DNA of 46,214 bases from Pseudomonas sp. QS1027 (GCF_002814235.1 NZ_PHSU01000010.1:1-46214); one strand, 5' to 3'; counted from the stretch's first letter, positions 25,832 to 38,004 are shown. The notes: generated from the sequence alone by a model not told the origin. A program made the numbers and translations.

Positions 25832-28225
25832 CTACACATCCAGCGGCACCCGTGCGCAGAGGGTCGTCCCCTCACCCACCACGCTTTCCAGGCGCAACGT
25901 GCCACCAAGCATCAGCACCCGCTCACGCATGCCCACCACCCCAAAGGAGGTCGGCCTGCCGCTGACGGGGACGAATCCTACGCCATCATCACTGATGGTC
26001 AGGCATAAATCCTCGCCTTCAATGACCAGCGTCAGTTCAACAGTATGCGCCTGGGCATGGCGCATCACATTGGTCAGTGCTTCCTGGAGGATACGGAACA
26101 GGCCAATGGCCTTCGCGTCGCTGAGGGCCGGAAGATGTTCCGGTACTTGCACCAGGCAGGGAATCTGGGTCCGCGCCTCGAAGCGCCGGGCCTGCCACTC
26201 GATGGCCGAGGCGATGCCGGCGTCGAGAATCGGTGGGCGCAAGGCGGTCGCCACATCCCGGACCAGCTGGAACAACTGGGCAATCAGCTTTTTCATGCTG
26301 TTGAGCCGGTCATTCAAGCCGGGGTCGAGCTGGGCATAGGCCAGCTCGCACATGGAGGTTTCCAGCTTGAGCACGGTCAACATCTGGCCCAACTCGTCAT
26401 GAACTTCCCGGGCGATTCGGGCCTTTTCCTCTTCACGGACGCTCTCCAGGTGGGCTGACAGCTCGCGTAACTGTTCACGGGACGCCGCCAGTTCCAGCTC
26501 GATGCGCTTGCTTTCGCTGATATCCCAGACGATGCCATCCCAGACCACGGTGCCATCCTCCAGCCGACGGCTGATAGCCTTGATCTCGGCCCAGCGCTGC
26601 CGGCCTTCGCGGGTCATGATCCGGCCTTGCCAGGACCAGTCGCTGTCCGCCTCCAGCGCCCGATCCTGGGTCTGGTGGTAGCCGGCCTTGTCGTCCGGAT
26701 GCACCAGGCTGCGCAAGCCGATCTCCTGCCGGCGCAGGGTCGCCGGGGCATAGCCGACCAGGCTCTCGCTGCCTTCGCTGATATAGGGAAAATGCAGCTC
26801 GCCGGTCAGCGGCACACGCTCCAGGCGGAACACCAGGCCCGGCACATTGGCGGCTATCGCCTTCAGGCGCGCTTCGCTTTCCTGCGCCGCCGCGAGCGCA
26901 CGGCGCCGCTCGGTGACGTCGTTGAGGTAGACCACCAGGTATTCGCCCTCGCGAAAGCGCAAAAAGCTCAATGACACATCGGCCGGCAGGATACTGCCAT
27001 CGGCACGAACACACTGGGTTTCCAGGCTTTGCGGTCCGTCCTCACTGGCCCGGGCGCGCCTCCACAGGTTCAGCCAGCGGTCCATGTGCAGGTTGGGCTC
27101 GAAGTCGATCAAGGGCCGGTCGAACAACCCGCCCGGTGGATAACCGAGCATCTCTTCCGCCGCCCGGTTGGCATAACGGACATGGCTGTCCCAATTGACC
27201 CAGAGAATCCCCACCGTGCTCTGGTCGATGGAAAACTGGGTCAGGCGCAGGGCTTCTTCGCTCGCCTCACGCCGCGCGATGGCTTCCCGGGCCGCGAGCA
27301 GCTCATGCTCCAGGCTGTGCTGCTGACGACGTAGCCAGAAGATGATGGCCAGGCCCGCCAGCAGCAGCACCGCCAGCAGCAGACAGAGGTTTTGCCAGAA
27401 GCCAGGCGACTCGGTCAGGCGCGGGTACTTCGGTTGCAGCCAGCGGGCATGCAGTTGCTCCAGATCCCGCGCCGGGATCGCATGCAAAGCCTTCTCCACG
27501 ATACCCGCCAGTTCCGGCCAGTCGCGCCGTGTCGCGACCCGCAGGAGCTGCGGCAAGCCGATATCGCCGACCACCGCCAGCCCGGCGAACTCTTCTTCAT
27601 TGGACAGGCGACTGAGCTGCGCCTCATCGATCACCGCGTAGCGCGCCTGCTGGCTCGTCAGCAATTGCAGGGCCTGGCGCTCCAGCGGCACGCCCTGCAG
27701 ATTGAGATTGGGATAGGTATTGCGCAGGTAATCGGCGACCGTACTGGGCATGCGCACGGCTACGCGGGTCTGGCTGTCGAGCTTTTCCAGTTCCACGGCG
27801 CCAGCACCGTTGCGTTCGCCCACCACCAGTTGCGGCACCCGCATATAAGGATCGGAGAACAGCCACAGACGCAGCCCCGCCGGGGTCTGGGTCAGCCCCG
27901 GCGCCAGGTCGATCTCGCCCTCGCGCAAGGCTTTTTCCAGTTGCGCCTGATCGGGAAAGTTACGCCAGGTCAGCTCGATATCGAGGCTCTTGGCAACCCA
28001 GGCCATCAGCTCCACATTGGCCCCGGACAAGCGCTGCAACCGACGGTCGTATTGCGCATAGGGCGCCTGCAGGACCAGGCCGACCCGCAACTCGCGGTGC
28101 TGGTCGAGCCACTCGCGCTGTTCGCCGGACAAGACAACCCCTTGCCCATGGGAAGCAGGCGCCGCCCAGGCAATCAAGGGAAAACACAAACAGCCGATAA
28201 CCCACAGGCAGAAAAACCGTATCAT
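25832..28225 (-). CDS. agtS: Sensor histidine kinase with periplasmic solute-binding domain (AgtS-like)
   Basis: Inner-membrane kinase of 797 residues. In order: signal-like N-terminal hydrophobic segment (about 4-22); a periplasmic SBP_bac_3 amino-acid-binding domain (about 40-265, including LRVGLVLQAPYAQYD and GEIDLAPGLTQTP); a transmembrane helix (278-297); a short coiled coil; two PAS domains (about 325-445 and 450-575); a HisKA_3 dimerisation domain with phospho-acceptor H609 in AREVHDELGQ; and an ATPase domain (about 690-797, ALTNVMRHAQAHT and SDDGVGF). It should phosphorylate AgtR. The fused binding domain suggests direct sensing of a small amino-acid-like ligand. ATG 28225 is preferred over TTG 28246. 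Confidence 0.87.
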   Translation of the reverse strand: MIRFFCLWVIGCLCFPLIAWAAPASHGQGVVLSGEQREWLDQHRELRVGLVLQAPYAQYDRRLQRLSGANVELMAWVAKSLDIELTWRNFPDQAQLEKALREGEIDLAPGLTQTPAGLRLWLFSDPYMRVPQLVVGERNGAGAVELEKLDSQTRVAVRMPSTVADYLRNTYPNLNLQGVPLERQALQLLTSQQARYAVIDEAQLSRLSNEEEFAGLAVVGDIGLPQLLRVATRRDWPELAGIVEKALHAIPARDLEQLHARWLQPKYPRLTESPGFWQNLCLLLAVLLLAGLAIIFWLRRQQHSLEHELLAAREAIARREASEEALRLTQFSIDQSTVGILWVNWDSHVRYANRAAEEMLGYPPGGLFDRPLIDFEPNLHMDRWLNLWRRARASEDGPQSLETQCVRADGSILPADVSLSFLRFREGEYLVVYLNDVTERRRALAAAQESEARLKAIAANVPGLVFRLERVPLTGELHFPYISEGSESLVGYAPATLRRQEIGLRSLVHPDDKAGYHQTQDRALEADSDWSWQGRIMTREGRQRWAEIKAISRRLEDGTVVWDGIVWDISESKRIELELAASREQLRELSAHLESVREEEKARIAREVHDELGQMLTVLKLETSMCELAYAQLDPGLNDRLNSMKKLIAQLFQLVRDVATALRPPILDAGIASAIEWQARRFEARTQIPCLVQVPEHLPALSDAKAIGLFRILQEALTNVMRHAQAHTVELTLVIEGEDLCLTISDDGVGFVPVSGRPTSFGVVGMRERVLMLGGTLRLESVVGEGTTLCARVPLDV

Positions 28226-28261
28226 TCGACGCTCACACACTGACAAATGCTGACCAACCCA

Positions 28262-28423
28262 TTAGGCTCTGTACGATAACGGCCTGCGCGACGATCATGC
28301 TGCGTTAAAAGCAGGCTCGGGCGAGCGAAGTGAGTAATGCTCATTTAGTGGACTAAACTGCGCTTCCTCGCCTGTTTTTGCCTTGCCTGATCGCCGCTCG
28401 GCGAGTTCTCGTACAGACCCTAG
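28262..28423. mobile_element. MITE-like nested palindromic element, IS5-type ends
   Basis: Terminal inverted repeats gctctgtacgataac (28266-28280) and gttctcgtacagacc (28405-28419) match at 13 of 15 positions. They bound a 154-base element with flanking TTAG (28262-28265) and CTAG (28420-28423), both fitting the YTAR target of IS5-group elements. Inside are subterminal inverted repeats (aaaagcaggc near 28297, gcctgtttttg near 28370) and a perfect central palindrome tttagt-gg-actaaa (28344-28357), so nearly the whole element can fold. It has no coding capacity. It lies between agtS and the DUF3530 gene. Confidence 0.6.
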
Positions 28424-28455
28424 GCTGCCAGGATGACTCTGGCCTGGAAAATCCG

Positions 28456-29445
28456 ATGCCCCTTCTCTACCGCCTGGCACTGCCTGCGCTGTGCCTGTCG
28501 CTGATACTACCTTGTGCCGCGCCCGTCATGGCCGCCGACCCGACGCCAGCCCCGGCGCAGAAACCCGCCGACAAGCCGGTGGAACGCCAGCCCCTGCCCG
28601 AGCGCAGCCAGGAAGACGCGACCGCGCTGGAGCGCCAAGTGCCCCAGCAGGAGCAACAGCAACTGCAAGCCGGCGGCGACAGCTTCCTGGCCTTGTGGAA
28701 ACCGGCCAACACCTCTTCGCCCCTGGGCGCGGTGATCCTGATTCCCGGTGCCGGCGAAACCGCTGACTGGCCCCAGGCAATCGGCCCGTTGCGACGCAAG
28801 TTCCCGGATGCCCAGTGGAGCAGCCTGAGCCTGACCCTGCCGGACCTGCAAAGCGATGCAATCCAGCCACGGGTAGCCGAAGCGCCCAAGGCACCGGCGG
28901 CGACCGCGAGCAACAGCAAGGACGCCAGCACCACGGCCAAACCCATCGAACAGGCGGCCAGCGCCGAAGCCGAGGTGGTCGACCAGGCTGCCGCGCAAAC
29001 CGCTGAAGATCAGCTGAAGGCCGATGCCGAACGGATCTTCGCACGAATCGATGCAGCGATTGCCTACGCCAAACAGCAAAATGCCCGCAGCGTGGTCCTC
29101 CTGGGCCATGGCACCGGCGCTTACTGGGCCGCCCGCTACATGAGCGAAAAGCCCTCGCCACAGATCCAGAAACTGCTGCTGGTGGCCGCGCAGACGCCAA
29201 CCAGTGCCCCACAGAACCTGGCCCAGATCACCCCCGGACTGAAACTGGCGACCGCGGATTTCTTCTACCAGGACCAGCCGCTGGATCGCAAAGCCGCGCT
29301 GGAGCGGTTGCAGGCCAGCAAACGGCAAAAAACCTCGAGCTACAACCAGATTGCGCTGAAGGCCCTGCCTGGCAACGCCGGGCAGGAGCAGTTGTTCCGG
29401 CGCATCCGTGGCTGGTTGAACCCACAGGATGTGGGCAGTCTCTGA
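28456..29445 (+). CDS. DUF3530 family secreted protein (alpha/beta-hydrolase-like)
   Basis: Exported protein of unknown function, 329 residues, with a clear signal peptide (1-26, cleavage near APVMA-ADP). A Pro/Ala/Glu-rich linker follows, then a hydrolase-like domain with the strand and loop GAVILIPGAGETADWP and the nucleophile-elbow-like VVLLGHGTGAYWAARY. In that elbow Gly-His-Gly replaces Gly-x-Ser-x-Gly, so classical serine esterase activity is doubtful. An Ala/Lys/Gln-rich insertion (about 145-190) splits the domain. The ATG lies 33 bases after the MITE-like element, so its promoter may be within or altered by that element. It is convergent with the djlA-like gene. Confidence 0.82.
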   Translation: MPLLYRLALPALCLSLILPCAAPVMAADPTPAPAQKPADKPVERQPLPERSQEDATALERQVPQQEQQQLQAGGDSFLALWKPANTSSPLGAVILIPGAGETADWPQAIGPLRRKFPDAQWSSLSLTLPDLQSDAIQPRVAEAPKAPAATASNSKDASTTAKPIEQAASAEAEVVDQAAAQTAEDQLKADAERIFARIDAAIAYAKQQNARSVVLLGHGTGAYWAARYMSEKPSPQIQKLLLVAAQTPTSAPQNLAQITPGLKLATADFFYQDQPLDRKAALERLQASKRQKTSSYNQIALKALPGNAGQEQLFRRIRGWLNPQDVGSL

Positions 29446-29455
29446 AACGTAGCGC

Positions 29456-30223
29456 CTAACGGAAATCCCTTCGCTCGCGAATCAGCACATAGGCATTGTG
29501 CAGATCGCGGGTTTTCTCCGTGGCCTCGCGCACTTGTAAAGGCGTCGCGCCACTGCCCGCGATCTTGTCCGGGTGGTGGCGGCTGAGCAGGCGCCGATAT
29601 GCCCGCTTGATTTGCGCGGGCTCACTGTTGGCCGCCACGCCCAATAACACCAGCGCCTCCTCATAAGTCCCGGTCGTGTTCGACAGCACCTTGCGCCCGG
29701 GCTCGTAGTCATGGGCCAGGGCCTGGACCTGGTGGCGGGTCCAACCCAGCCATCTGCCCCAGAGCATGATCAGCTCGCGCTCCTTCGACCCGATCCGACC
29801 GTCGGCCCAGACCATTCGCCAGCACGCCCGCAACACACCTTCGGCGGCATGGGGCTGGTCCTTCAGATGGTTCAGGTAGCCGCGCAGTCGATCACGCCCC
29901 GACTTGCCGCGGTTGAACGCGGCAATCGCCCGGCGCCGCGCCGCATCGTGCATATCCAGTTGACGCATTTCCTCGCGCGCCTGCTGGATGTGTCCGTCGA
30001 CCACCGTCCCATCGCTCTTGGCCAGTCGGCCCAACAAGACAAACAGTAATTCATCGTTGCGCAACGCCGGCCTGCCTCCCAGACGCTCGCGCAAATGGGC
30101 AAGGCTGTGCAATTGCAGGCGCCGATCCAGCGCCTGCCCGAGTAACGCGCCCAACATGGCCCCCGGAATACTGGCGATAGCAAAACCCGCCCCGGCTCCA
30201 ATCAGAGTCCCTGGCCACAACAT
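29456..30223 (-). CDS. DjlA-like membrane co-chaperone (TerB + J domain)
   Basis: Predicted J-domain partner of DnaK, 255 residues. It has a Gly/Ala-rich N-terminal hydrophobic segment (about 4-27, GTLIGAGAGFAIASIPGAML), a TerB-like helical domain (about 50-165) and a C-terminal J domain with the key HPD in SRHHPDKIAGSG. The architecture is that of E. coli DjlA, which stimulates DnaK at the inner membrane. ATG 30223 is chosen because the upstream frame is antisense-like and lies inside murU. It starts 2 bases after the murU stop, so it is co-transcribed with amgK and murU. Confidence 0.85.
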   Translation of the reverse strand: MLWPGTLIGAGAGFAIASIPGAMLGALLGQALDRRLQLHSLAHLRERLGGRPALRNDELLFVLLGRLAKSDGTVVDGHIQQAREEMRQLDMHDAARRRAIAAFNRGKSGRDRLRGYLNHLKDQPHAAEGVLRACWRMVWADGRIGSKERELIMLWGRWLGWTRHQVQALAHDYEPGRKVLSNTTGTYEEALVLLGVAANSEPAQIKRAYRRLLSRHHPDKIAGSGATPLQVREATEKTRDLHNAYVLIRERRDFR

Positions 30224-30225
30224 AA

Positions 30226-31922
<1,697 letters not shown>

Positions 31923-32052
31923 TACATGGGTCTCCGACGACGCTAGCCGTCAAGCGGGTGTTGCTTTATTATCCAGCATCTTTTTCTGACCATCGATAGG
32001 CGTGTGACCCCCACCGCGGGCAGATGGCACGCAGGAAGCCCGGACTAATAAG

Positions 32053-34863
32053 ATGGCATTGAAATCCCCCGCGTTTCGTAAAAAATTTCCGTTGCTGGTT
32101 ACCGGCGGTTTGCTGGCTCTGCAACCTCTTGCCACCCCGTTCGCGGTCGCCGCGGAACAGTATGACTGTTCCGTCTCTGCTTCCGGTGCCTGGGACTGTG
32201 CGCCCAAAACCACCACGGCCCAGTTGCCGCCGCGTCCCGTGCATGACGGCAACGCCGAAGCCTTGGGCACTGCTGCCCCGGCTGACAGCGGTTCCAGCAG
32301 CGAGAAGGCTGCGGGCCCGGTACTGGTCACCGAGGCCAAGGGCCGTGGGCTGAAGTCGCGCAGTGCCGACTACAGTCACCTCGACTGGGTCCCGCGTGAC
32401 AAGCTCACGCCTGCCCAGTTGGCCGAAGCCGGTCCTTATTGCTCTGGTTCCTATATCGAACCAATTCGTCCTGGCATGAATGACACGACGAATAAAAGTG
32501 ATGCACCGACCTTCATCGGGGCCAAGGCCTCGCGTTATGAACAGGACAAGCAGGTCGCGACACTGGCCGGCGACGTGGTCATGCGCCAGGGCAGCATGCA
32601 GGTCGAGGCCGACGAGGCCAGCCTGTACCAGGCTGAAAACCGTGGCGAGCTGAACGGCAACGTTCGCGTTCGCGACCAGGGTGCCCTGCTGGTCGGTGAC
32701 CATGCCGAGGTGCAGCTGGACACGGGCGAATCGCGGGTCGACAACGCCGAATACGTGATGCACAAGTCGCGGGTGCGCGGTAACGCGCTGTACGCCAAGC
32801 GCGCCGAAAACGCGATCATTCGCCTCAAGGACGGTACGTACACCACGTGCGAACCGAACAGCAACGCCTGGCAGCTCAAGGGTAATAACATCACCCTGAA
32901 CCCGGCGACCGGCTTCGGTACGGCGACCAACGCAACCTTGCGCGTCAAGGACTTCCCGGTCTTCTACACCCCGTACATCTATTTCCCGATCGACGACCGT
33001 CGCCAGTCCGGTTTCCTGCCGCCGAGTTTCTCCAGCGACAGCAAGTCAGGTTTCAACCTGACCACGCCTTACTACTTCAACCTGGCACCGAACTACGATG
33101 CCACGGTGTATCCACACTACATGAGCAAGCGCGGTCTGTTGACCGAGGGCGAGTTCCGTTACCTGACCAAGTCCAGCGAAGGACAGGTCGGCGGCGCGTA
33201 CCTGAACGACGAGAGCAACGATCGCTCCCTGCAGTCGGACGCCGCGACCGATCGCTACCTGGTCAACTGGCAGCACAAGGGCGGCCTGGATTCGCGGGTA
33301 CTGACCACGGTCGACTACACCAAGATCAGTGATCCGTACTACCTCCAGGATCTGCAGACCAACCTGGTCGGTGTCAAAGGCGTCGACTATGTGAATCAGC
33401 AGGCGACGACCAGCTATCGCGGCGATAACTTCACCGCCCAGCTGAATGTGCAGGCCTATGAGCTGGCGAGCGTGGCGGTTATCACACCGTACAACCGCCT
33501 GCCACAGATCACCTTCAACGGCAGCCTGCCCTATCATCCGGCAGACCTCAATTTCACCTATGAAACTGAAGCCGTTCGCTTCGAGCGAAGCCTGGAAACC
33601 GGCACCTTCTCCGACAAGGATGGCAACGTCTCGCCGCGCCTGGACACCAACGTGACCGGCCTGTCCCGCGCCAACGGCGACCGCCTGAACCTCAAGCCCG
33701 GAGTCAACCTGCCACTCAACTGGACCTATGGTTTTGTCACGCCATCCCTGAAGTACCAGTACACCCAATACGATCTGGACCTTGGATCGCAGGGCAAGGC
33801 CGATATCGTGAACGCTCAGTTCGCAGCGGCCCAAGCCGGCACGACTTACGTCGGCGGAACCTACAACAGCTCAGAGAGCCGTGGCGTCCCCATCGCCAGC
33901 ATCGACAGCGGCCTGTACTTCGACCGCAACACTGATCTGTTCGGCACCAACTATCGCCAGACCCTGGAACCACGTCTGTTCTATCTCTATGTACCGGAGA
34001 GAAACCAGCAAGATATTCCCGTGTTTGACACCGGCGAAACCAGCTTCAACTATGCCTCGCTGTTCCGTGACAACCGTTTCGTCGGCAACGACCGCGTTGG
34101 CGACGAGAACAAGCTGTCCCTGGGCGTCACCAGCCGCTGGATCGAAGACAACGGTTTCGAACGTCAGCGTGTAAGCATCGGCCAGGCGCTGTACTTCAAG
34201 GATCGTACCGTGCAGTTGCCGGGCGTTGACTTCAACACCCGCCCTGACGCCAAGACCAATGTCTCGCCGTACGCCCTGGAGTATGCCTACAACTTCAACC
34301 GTGACTGGCGCGCAACCGCCGATTACAACTGGGACCCGGTCAGCCACAGTCCGCGCTCCGGCAGTGCAATGTTCCACTACCAGCCTGAAGACAACCCGAA
34401 CAAGGTCATCAACGCCGGCTATCGCTATCGCAACGACCAGGTGATCTACAACCAGAACACCGGCCAATGGCAGTTCGGCGGCGACTACGGCGTACCTGGC
34501 CAACCCGGTTACGTGAAGGACTACTACAAGATCGAGCAGCACGACTTCTCGGTCATCTGGCCGGTCGCGCCGCAGTGGAACGTCATCAGCCGCTGGCAGT
34601 ACGACTACAACCGCAACCGTACACTGGAAGCCTTCGGTGGTTTCGAATATGACAACTGCTGCTGGAAACTGCGCCTGATCAGCCGTTACTGGGTCCAGAA
34701 CGACGAATACAGTCAACTGGCTCCACAAAACGAACAAGGCGACCACGGCATCTTCCTTCAGTTTGTCCTGAAGGGCCTGGGTGGCGTCATGGGCAACAAG
34801 GTAGAGAGCTTCCTCGACAAAGGTATCCAAGGTTATCGTGAACGTGAAGATCAAGCTTTCTGA
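32053..34863 (+). CDS. lptD: LPS-assembly outer membrane protein LptD
   Basis: Outer-membrane beta-barrel that, with LptE, places lipopolysaccharide in the outer leaflet. The 936-residue protein has a signal peptide (1-33/34), a Cys-containing pseudomonad-type N-terminal extension ([15 protein letters not shown]), an OstA-type periplasmic domain (about 155-290, [16 protein letters not shown]) and a long aromatic-rich barrel. The adjacent cysteine pair in [12 protein letters not shown] matches the conserved disulfide partners of E. coli LptD. Only a weak ribosome binding site (AGGA, 14 bases away) is visible, and no clear sigmaE/AlgU promoter was found upstream. The 3' end overlaps surA by 26 bases. 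Confidence 0.96.
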   Translation: MALKSPAFRKKFPLLVTGGLLALQPLATPFAVAAEQYDCSVSASGAWDCAPKTTTAQLPPRPVHDGNAEALGTAAPADSGSSSEKAAGPVLVTEAKGRGLKSRSADYSHLDWVPRDKLTPAQLAEAGPYCSGSYIEPIRPGMNDTTNKSDAPTFIGAKASRYEQDKQVATLAGDVVMRQGSMQVEADEASLYQAENRGELNGNVRVRDQGALLVGDHAEVQLDTGESRVDNAEYVMHKSRVRGNALYAKRAENAIIRLKDGTYTTCEPNSNAWQLKGNNITLNPATGFGTATNATLRVKDFPVFYTPYIYFPIDDRRQSGFLPPSFSSDSKSGFNLTTPYYFNLAPNYDATVYPHYMSKRGLLTEGEFRYLTKSSEGQVGGAYLNDESNDRSLQSDAATDRYLVNWQHKGGLDSRVLTTVDYTKISDPYYLQDLQTNLVGVKGVDYVNQQATTSYRGDNFTAQLNVQAYELASVAVITPYNRLPQITFNGSLPYHPADLNFTYETEAVRFERSLETGTFSDKDGNVSPRLDTNVTGLSRANGDRLNLKPGVNLPLNWTYGFVTPSLKYQYTQYDLDLGSQGKADIVNAQFAAAQAGTTYVGGTYNSSESRGVPIASIDSGLYFDRNTDLFGTNYRQTLEPRLFYLYVPERNQQDIPVFDTGETSFNYASLFRDNRFVGNDRVGDENKLSLGVTSRWIEDNGFERQRVSIGQALYFKDRTVQLPGVDFNTRPDAKTNVSPYALEYAYNFNRDWRATADYNWDPVSHSPRSGSAMFHYQPEDNPNKVINAGYRYRNDQVIYNQNTGQWQFGGDYGVPGQPGYVKDYYKIEQHDFSVIWPVAPQWNVISRWQYDYNRNRTLEAFGGFEYDNCCWKLRLISRYWVQNDEYSQLAPQNEQGDHGIFLQFVLKGLGGVMGNKVESFLDKGIQGYREREDQAF

Positions 34864-36160
34864 TTGTCTGCGCCCGCTGATGCTGGGCGCGCTGGTCCTG
34901 AGTGCAGCGGTTCACGCCGCTGTGCAGCCCCTCGACAACGTCGTGGCCATCGTCGACAACGATGTGATCATGCAGAGCCAACTGGACCAGCGCGTCCACG
35001 AGGTTCAGCAGACCATCGCCAAACGCGGTGGCGGCGTGCCGCCTACCAGCGTCCTCGACCAACAGGTCCTGGACCGCTTGATCGTCGAAAACCTGCAATT
35101 GCAGATCGGCGAGCGCTCGGGTATTCGCATCAGCGATGATGAGTTGAACCAGGCCATCGGCACCATTGCCCAGCGCAACAACATGAGCATTGATCAATTC
35201 CGTGCAGCCCTGACACACGACGGCCTCTCCTATGAGGACGCCCGTGACCAGGTTCGTCGGGAAATGATCATCAGCCGTGTGCGTCAGCGCCGTGTCGCCG
35301 AACGGATCCAGGTGTCGGAACAGGAAGTGAAGAACTTCCTCGCCTCGGACCTGGGCAAGATGCAGCTCTCCGAAGAAATGCACCTGGCCAACATCCTCGT
35401 GTCGACCCCGGACAGCGCCAGTTCGCAAGCCATCCAGGCCGCCGCGGCCCAGGCCCAGGACCTCTATCGGCAACTCAAGCAAGGCGCTGACTTCAGTCAG
35501 TTGGCCATTGCCCACTCCGGTAGCGATAACGCCCTGGAAGGCGGCGACATGGGCTGGCGCAAGCCGGCTCAGTTGCCACCCCCGTTCGACCGCATGCTCA
35601 GCAGCATGGCGATTGGCGACATCAGCGAACCGACACGCACCCCAGGGGGCTTCATTATCCTGAAGGTCCTGGAGAAGCGCGGTGGCGAGACGCAGATGCG
35701 TGACGAAGTGCATGTTCGTCACATCCTGATCAAGCCCAACGCCATTCGCAGCGAAGCTGAAACCCAAGCCCTGGCGGAGAAGCTCTACGAGCGGATCTCC
35801 AACGGCGAAGATTTCGCCACCCTGGCCAAGAGCTTCTCGGAAGACCCGGGCTCGGCGCTTAACGGCGGCGACCTGAACTGGGTAGACCCGAACGCACTGG
35901 TACCGGAATTCCGCGAAGTGATGGCCAAGACCCCGCAAGGCGTACTGTCCAAGCCGTTCAAGACCCAATACGGCTGGCACGTCCTGGAAGTCCTTGGCCG
36001 TCGCGCCACCGACAGCACCACCCAGGCGCGCGAACAGCAAGCCATGACCGTGCTGCGTAACCGCAAATACGATGAAGAGCTGCAAACCTGGCTGCGTCAG
36101 ATCCGCGACGAAGCCTACGTTGAAATCAAGCTCCCCGGCGCGGAACAGGCGCCAAAGTGA
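34838..36160 (+). CDS. surA: Periplasmic peptidyl-prolyl isomerase and OMP chaperone SurA
   Basis: Periplasmic chaperone for outer-membrane proteins, including LptD. The 440-residue protein has a signal peptide (cleavage near VHA-AVQPLD, about 28), an N-terminal chaperone domain and two parvulin domains (about 180-280 and 290-390, each with a GGDxGW/GGDLNW motif). No ATG is available. GTG 34838 (AAGG 5 bases upstream) is chosen; GTG 34844 is the alternative and would drop two residues. The start lies inside lptD, so LptD and its chaperone are probably translationally linked. Confidence 0.95.
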   Translation: MNVKIKLSDCLRPLMLGALVLSAAVHAAVQPLDNVVAIVDNDVIMQSQLDQRVHEVQQTIAKRGGGVPPTSVLDQQVLDRLIVENLQLQIGERSGIRISDDELNQAIGTIAQRNNMSIDQFRAALTHDGLSYEDARDQVRREMIISRVRQRRVAERIQVSEQEVKNFLASDLGKMQLSEEMHLANILVSTPDSASSQAIQAAAAQAQDLYRQLKQGADFSQLAIAHSGSDNALEGGDMGWRKPAQLPPPFDRMLSSMAIGDISEPTRTPGGFIILKVLEKRGGETQMRDEVHVRHILIKPNAIRSEAETQALAEKLYERISNGEDFATLAKSFSEDPGSALNGGDLNWVDPNALVPEFREVMAKTPQGVLSKPFKTQYGWHVLEVLGRRATDSTTQAREQQAMTVLRNRKYDEELQTWLRQIRDEAYVEIKLPGAEQAPK

Positions 36161-37146
36161 AACCCCGGCGTTTCGCGTTGACACCCGGCGAGCCGGCGGG
36201 CATTGGTCCAGACCTTTGCCTGCTACTCGCCTCGCAACCCCAGCCTTACCCCCTGATTGCCATTACCAGCCGCGACCTGCTCTCCGAGCGGGCCGCGCAA
36301 CTGGGCGTGGCTGTCAATCTGTTGCCTGTGGCGCCGGGCCAGTGGCCCGACCAACCGGCGGCGGCGGGTAGCCTGTATGTCTGGGACACCCCGCTGGCGA
36401 ACCCGGTCGTCGCCGGGCAACTGGACCAGGCCAATGCCGCCTTTGTCCTGGAAACCCTGACCCGTGCCGGTCAAGGCTGCCTGGACGGCGACTTCGCCGG
36501 CATGATCACCGCCCCCGTGCACAAAGGCGTGATCAACGACTCCGGGATCGCCTTTTCCGGCCACACCGAATTCCTCGCCGACCTGACCCATACCCCCCAG
36601 GTGGTGATGCTGCTGGCGACCCGAGGACTGCGCGTGGCCCTGGTGACCACCCACCTGCCCCTGCGGCAAGTCGCCGATGCGATTACCCCAGAGCGCCTGG
36701 AGCGGGTCACCCGCATCCTGCACGGCGACCTGCGGGAAAAGTTCGGCATTGCCAACCCTCGTATCCTGGTCTGCGGGCTCAACCCCCATGCCGGCGAAGG
36801 CGGGCACCTGGGTCACGAAGAAATCGACATCATCGAACCGACATTGGAGCGCTTGCGCGGCGAGGGCATGGACCTGCGTGGCCCGCTGCCTGCCGACACT
36901 CTGTTTAACCCCAAATATCTGGAGCACTGCGACGCGGTGCTGGCGATGTACCACGACCAGGGCCTGCCCGTGCTGAAATACAAAGGTTTCGGCGCCGCAG
37001 TCAATGTGACCCTGGGCTTGCCGATCATCCGCACGTCGGTGGACCACGGCACTGCCCTGGACCTGGCCGGCAGCGGCAACATCGATACCGGCAGCCTGCA
37101 AGTCGCCCTGGAAACCGCCTACCAGATGGCCGAGACCCGTTTATGA
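36157..37146 (+). CDS. pdxA: 4-hydroxythreonine-4-phosphate dehydrogenase
   Basis: Pyridoxal 5'-phosphate synthesis: oxidises 4-phosphohydroxy-L-threonine with NAD. The 329-residue protein has [13 protein letters not shown] (8-20), the metal-binding His in [31 protein letters not shown], the [16 protein letters not shown]is-Asp motif and [15 protein letters not shown]. It overlaps surA by 4 bases (ATGA) and rsmA by 4 bases. Confidence 0.97.
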   Translation: MKPRRFALTPGEPAGIGPDLCLLLASQPQPYPLIAITSRDLLSERAAQLGVAVNLLPVAPGQWPDQPAAAGSLYVWDTPLANPVVAGQLDQANAAFVLETLTRAGQGCLDGDFAGMITAPVHKGVINDSGIAFSGHTEFLADLTHTPQVVMLLATRGLRVALVTTHLPLRQVADAITPERLERVTRILHGDLREKFGIANPRILVCGLNPHAGEGGHLGHEEIDIIEPTLERLRGEGMDLRGPLPADTLFNPKYLEHCDAVLAMYHDQGLPVLKYKGFGAAVNVTLGLPIIRTSVDHGTALDLAGSGNIDTGSLQVALETAYQMAETRL

Positions 37147-37961
37147 CCGAGCAATACCAACACCGGGCGCGCAAGCGTTTCGGGCAAAACTTCCTGCACG
37201 ACGCCGGCGTGATCGACCGTATCCTGCGCGCCATCCATGCCAAGGCCGAAGACCGCCTGCTGGAAATCGGCCCGGGCCAGGGCGCCTTGACCGAAGGCCT
37301 GCTCAATAGCGGCGCACAGCTGGATGTCGTCGAGCTGGACAAGGATCTGGTACCGATCCTCAACCAGCAATTCGGCAACCACGCCAACTTCAACCTGCAC
37401 CAGGGCGACGCGCTGAAGTTCGACTTCACCAGCCTGAACCCGGCTCCCAACAGCCTGCGGGTGGTCGGCAACCTGCCCTACAACATCTCCACGCCGCTGA
37501 TCTTCCACCTGCTGCACAACGCCAGCCTGATTCGCGACATGCACTTCATGTTGCAAAAGGAAGTGGTCGAGCGCCTGGCCGCCGGCCCGGGCGGCGGCGA
37601 TTGGGGACGCCTGTCGATCATGGTCCAGTACCATTGCCGCGTGGAACACCTGTTCAACGTCGGCCCGGGCGCCTTCAACCCGCCGCCCAAGGTCGACTCG
37701 GCCATCGTGCGCCTGGTGCCCCACGCCGTCCTGCCCCATCCGGCCAAGGATCACCGACTGCTGGAGCGCGTCGTGCGCGAAGCCTTCAACCAGCGCCGTA
37801 AAACCTTGCGCAACACCCTCAAGGCCCTGCTCAGCAATGCCGAGATCGAAGCCGCCGGGGTCGACGGCAGCCTGCGCCCGGAGCAGCTCGACCTGGCCGC
37901 GTTCGTGCGCCTGGCCGACAAACTCAGCGAGCAGGTCGTCACGGCCCCCGACGTCAACTGA
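37143..37961 (+). CDS. rsmA: 16S rRNA dimethyladenosine transferase (KsgA)
   Basis: Dimethylates two adjacent adenosines near the 3' end of 16S rRNA (helix 45) late in 30S assembly. The 272-residue methyltransferase has [11 protein letters not shown] (10-20), the AdoMet-binding [10 protein letters not shown], the catalytic motif IV NLPYNIS and [11 protein letters not shown] 37143 overlaps the pdxA stop. A long stem-loop follows the gene. Confidence 0.97.
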   Translation: MTEQYQHRARKRFGQNFLHDAGVIDRILRAIHAKAEDRLLEIGPGQGALTEGLLNSGAQLDVVELDKDLVPILNQQFGNHANFNLHQGDALKFDFTSLNPAPNSLRVVGNLPYNISTPLIFHLLHNASLIRDMHFMLQKEVVERLAAGPGGGDWGRLSIMVQYHCRVEHLFNVGPGAFNPPPKVDSAIVRLVPHAVLPHPAKDHRLLERVVREAFNQRRKTLRNTLKALLSNAEIEAAGVDGSLRPEQLDLAAFVRLADKLSEQVVTAPDVN

Positions 37962-37967
37962 TTTCAC

Positions 37968-38004
37968 GGGTAGCGGGCCAGCGTCCATGTCTGGCCTACT
38001 ACCC
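37968..38004 (+). other. Stem-loop between rsmA and apaG
   Basis: A 14-position stem (37968-37981 with 37991-38004) has two internal mismatches and a 9-base loop. There is no T tract, so it is more likely an mRNA processing or attenuation point than a full terminator. It lies 7 bases past the rsmA stop. Confidence 0.5.

Noticed and set aside
28295..28480. A 61-residue minus-strand frame in the gap after agtS
   Set aside because: It lies almost wholly within the MITE-like palindromic element and has no coding signature.
31923..32052. Search for a sigmaE/AlgU promoter before lptD
   Set aside because: No GAACTT-like -35 at the right distance from a TCTGA-like -10; a TATTAT at 31967-31972 has no acceptable -35.
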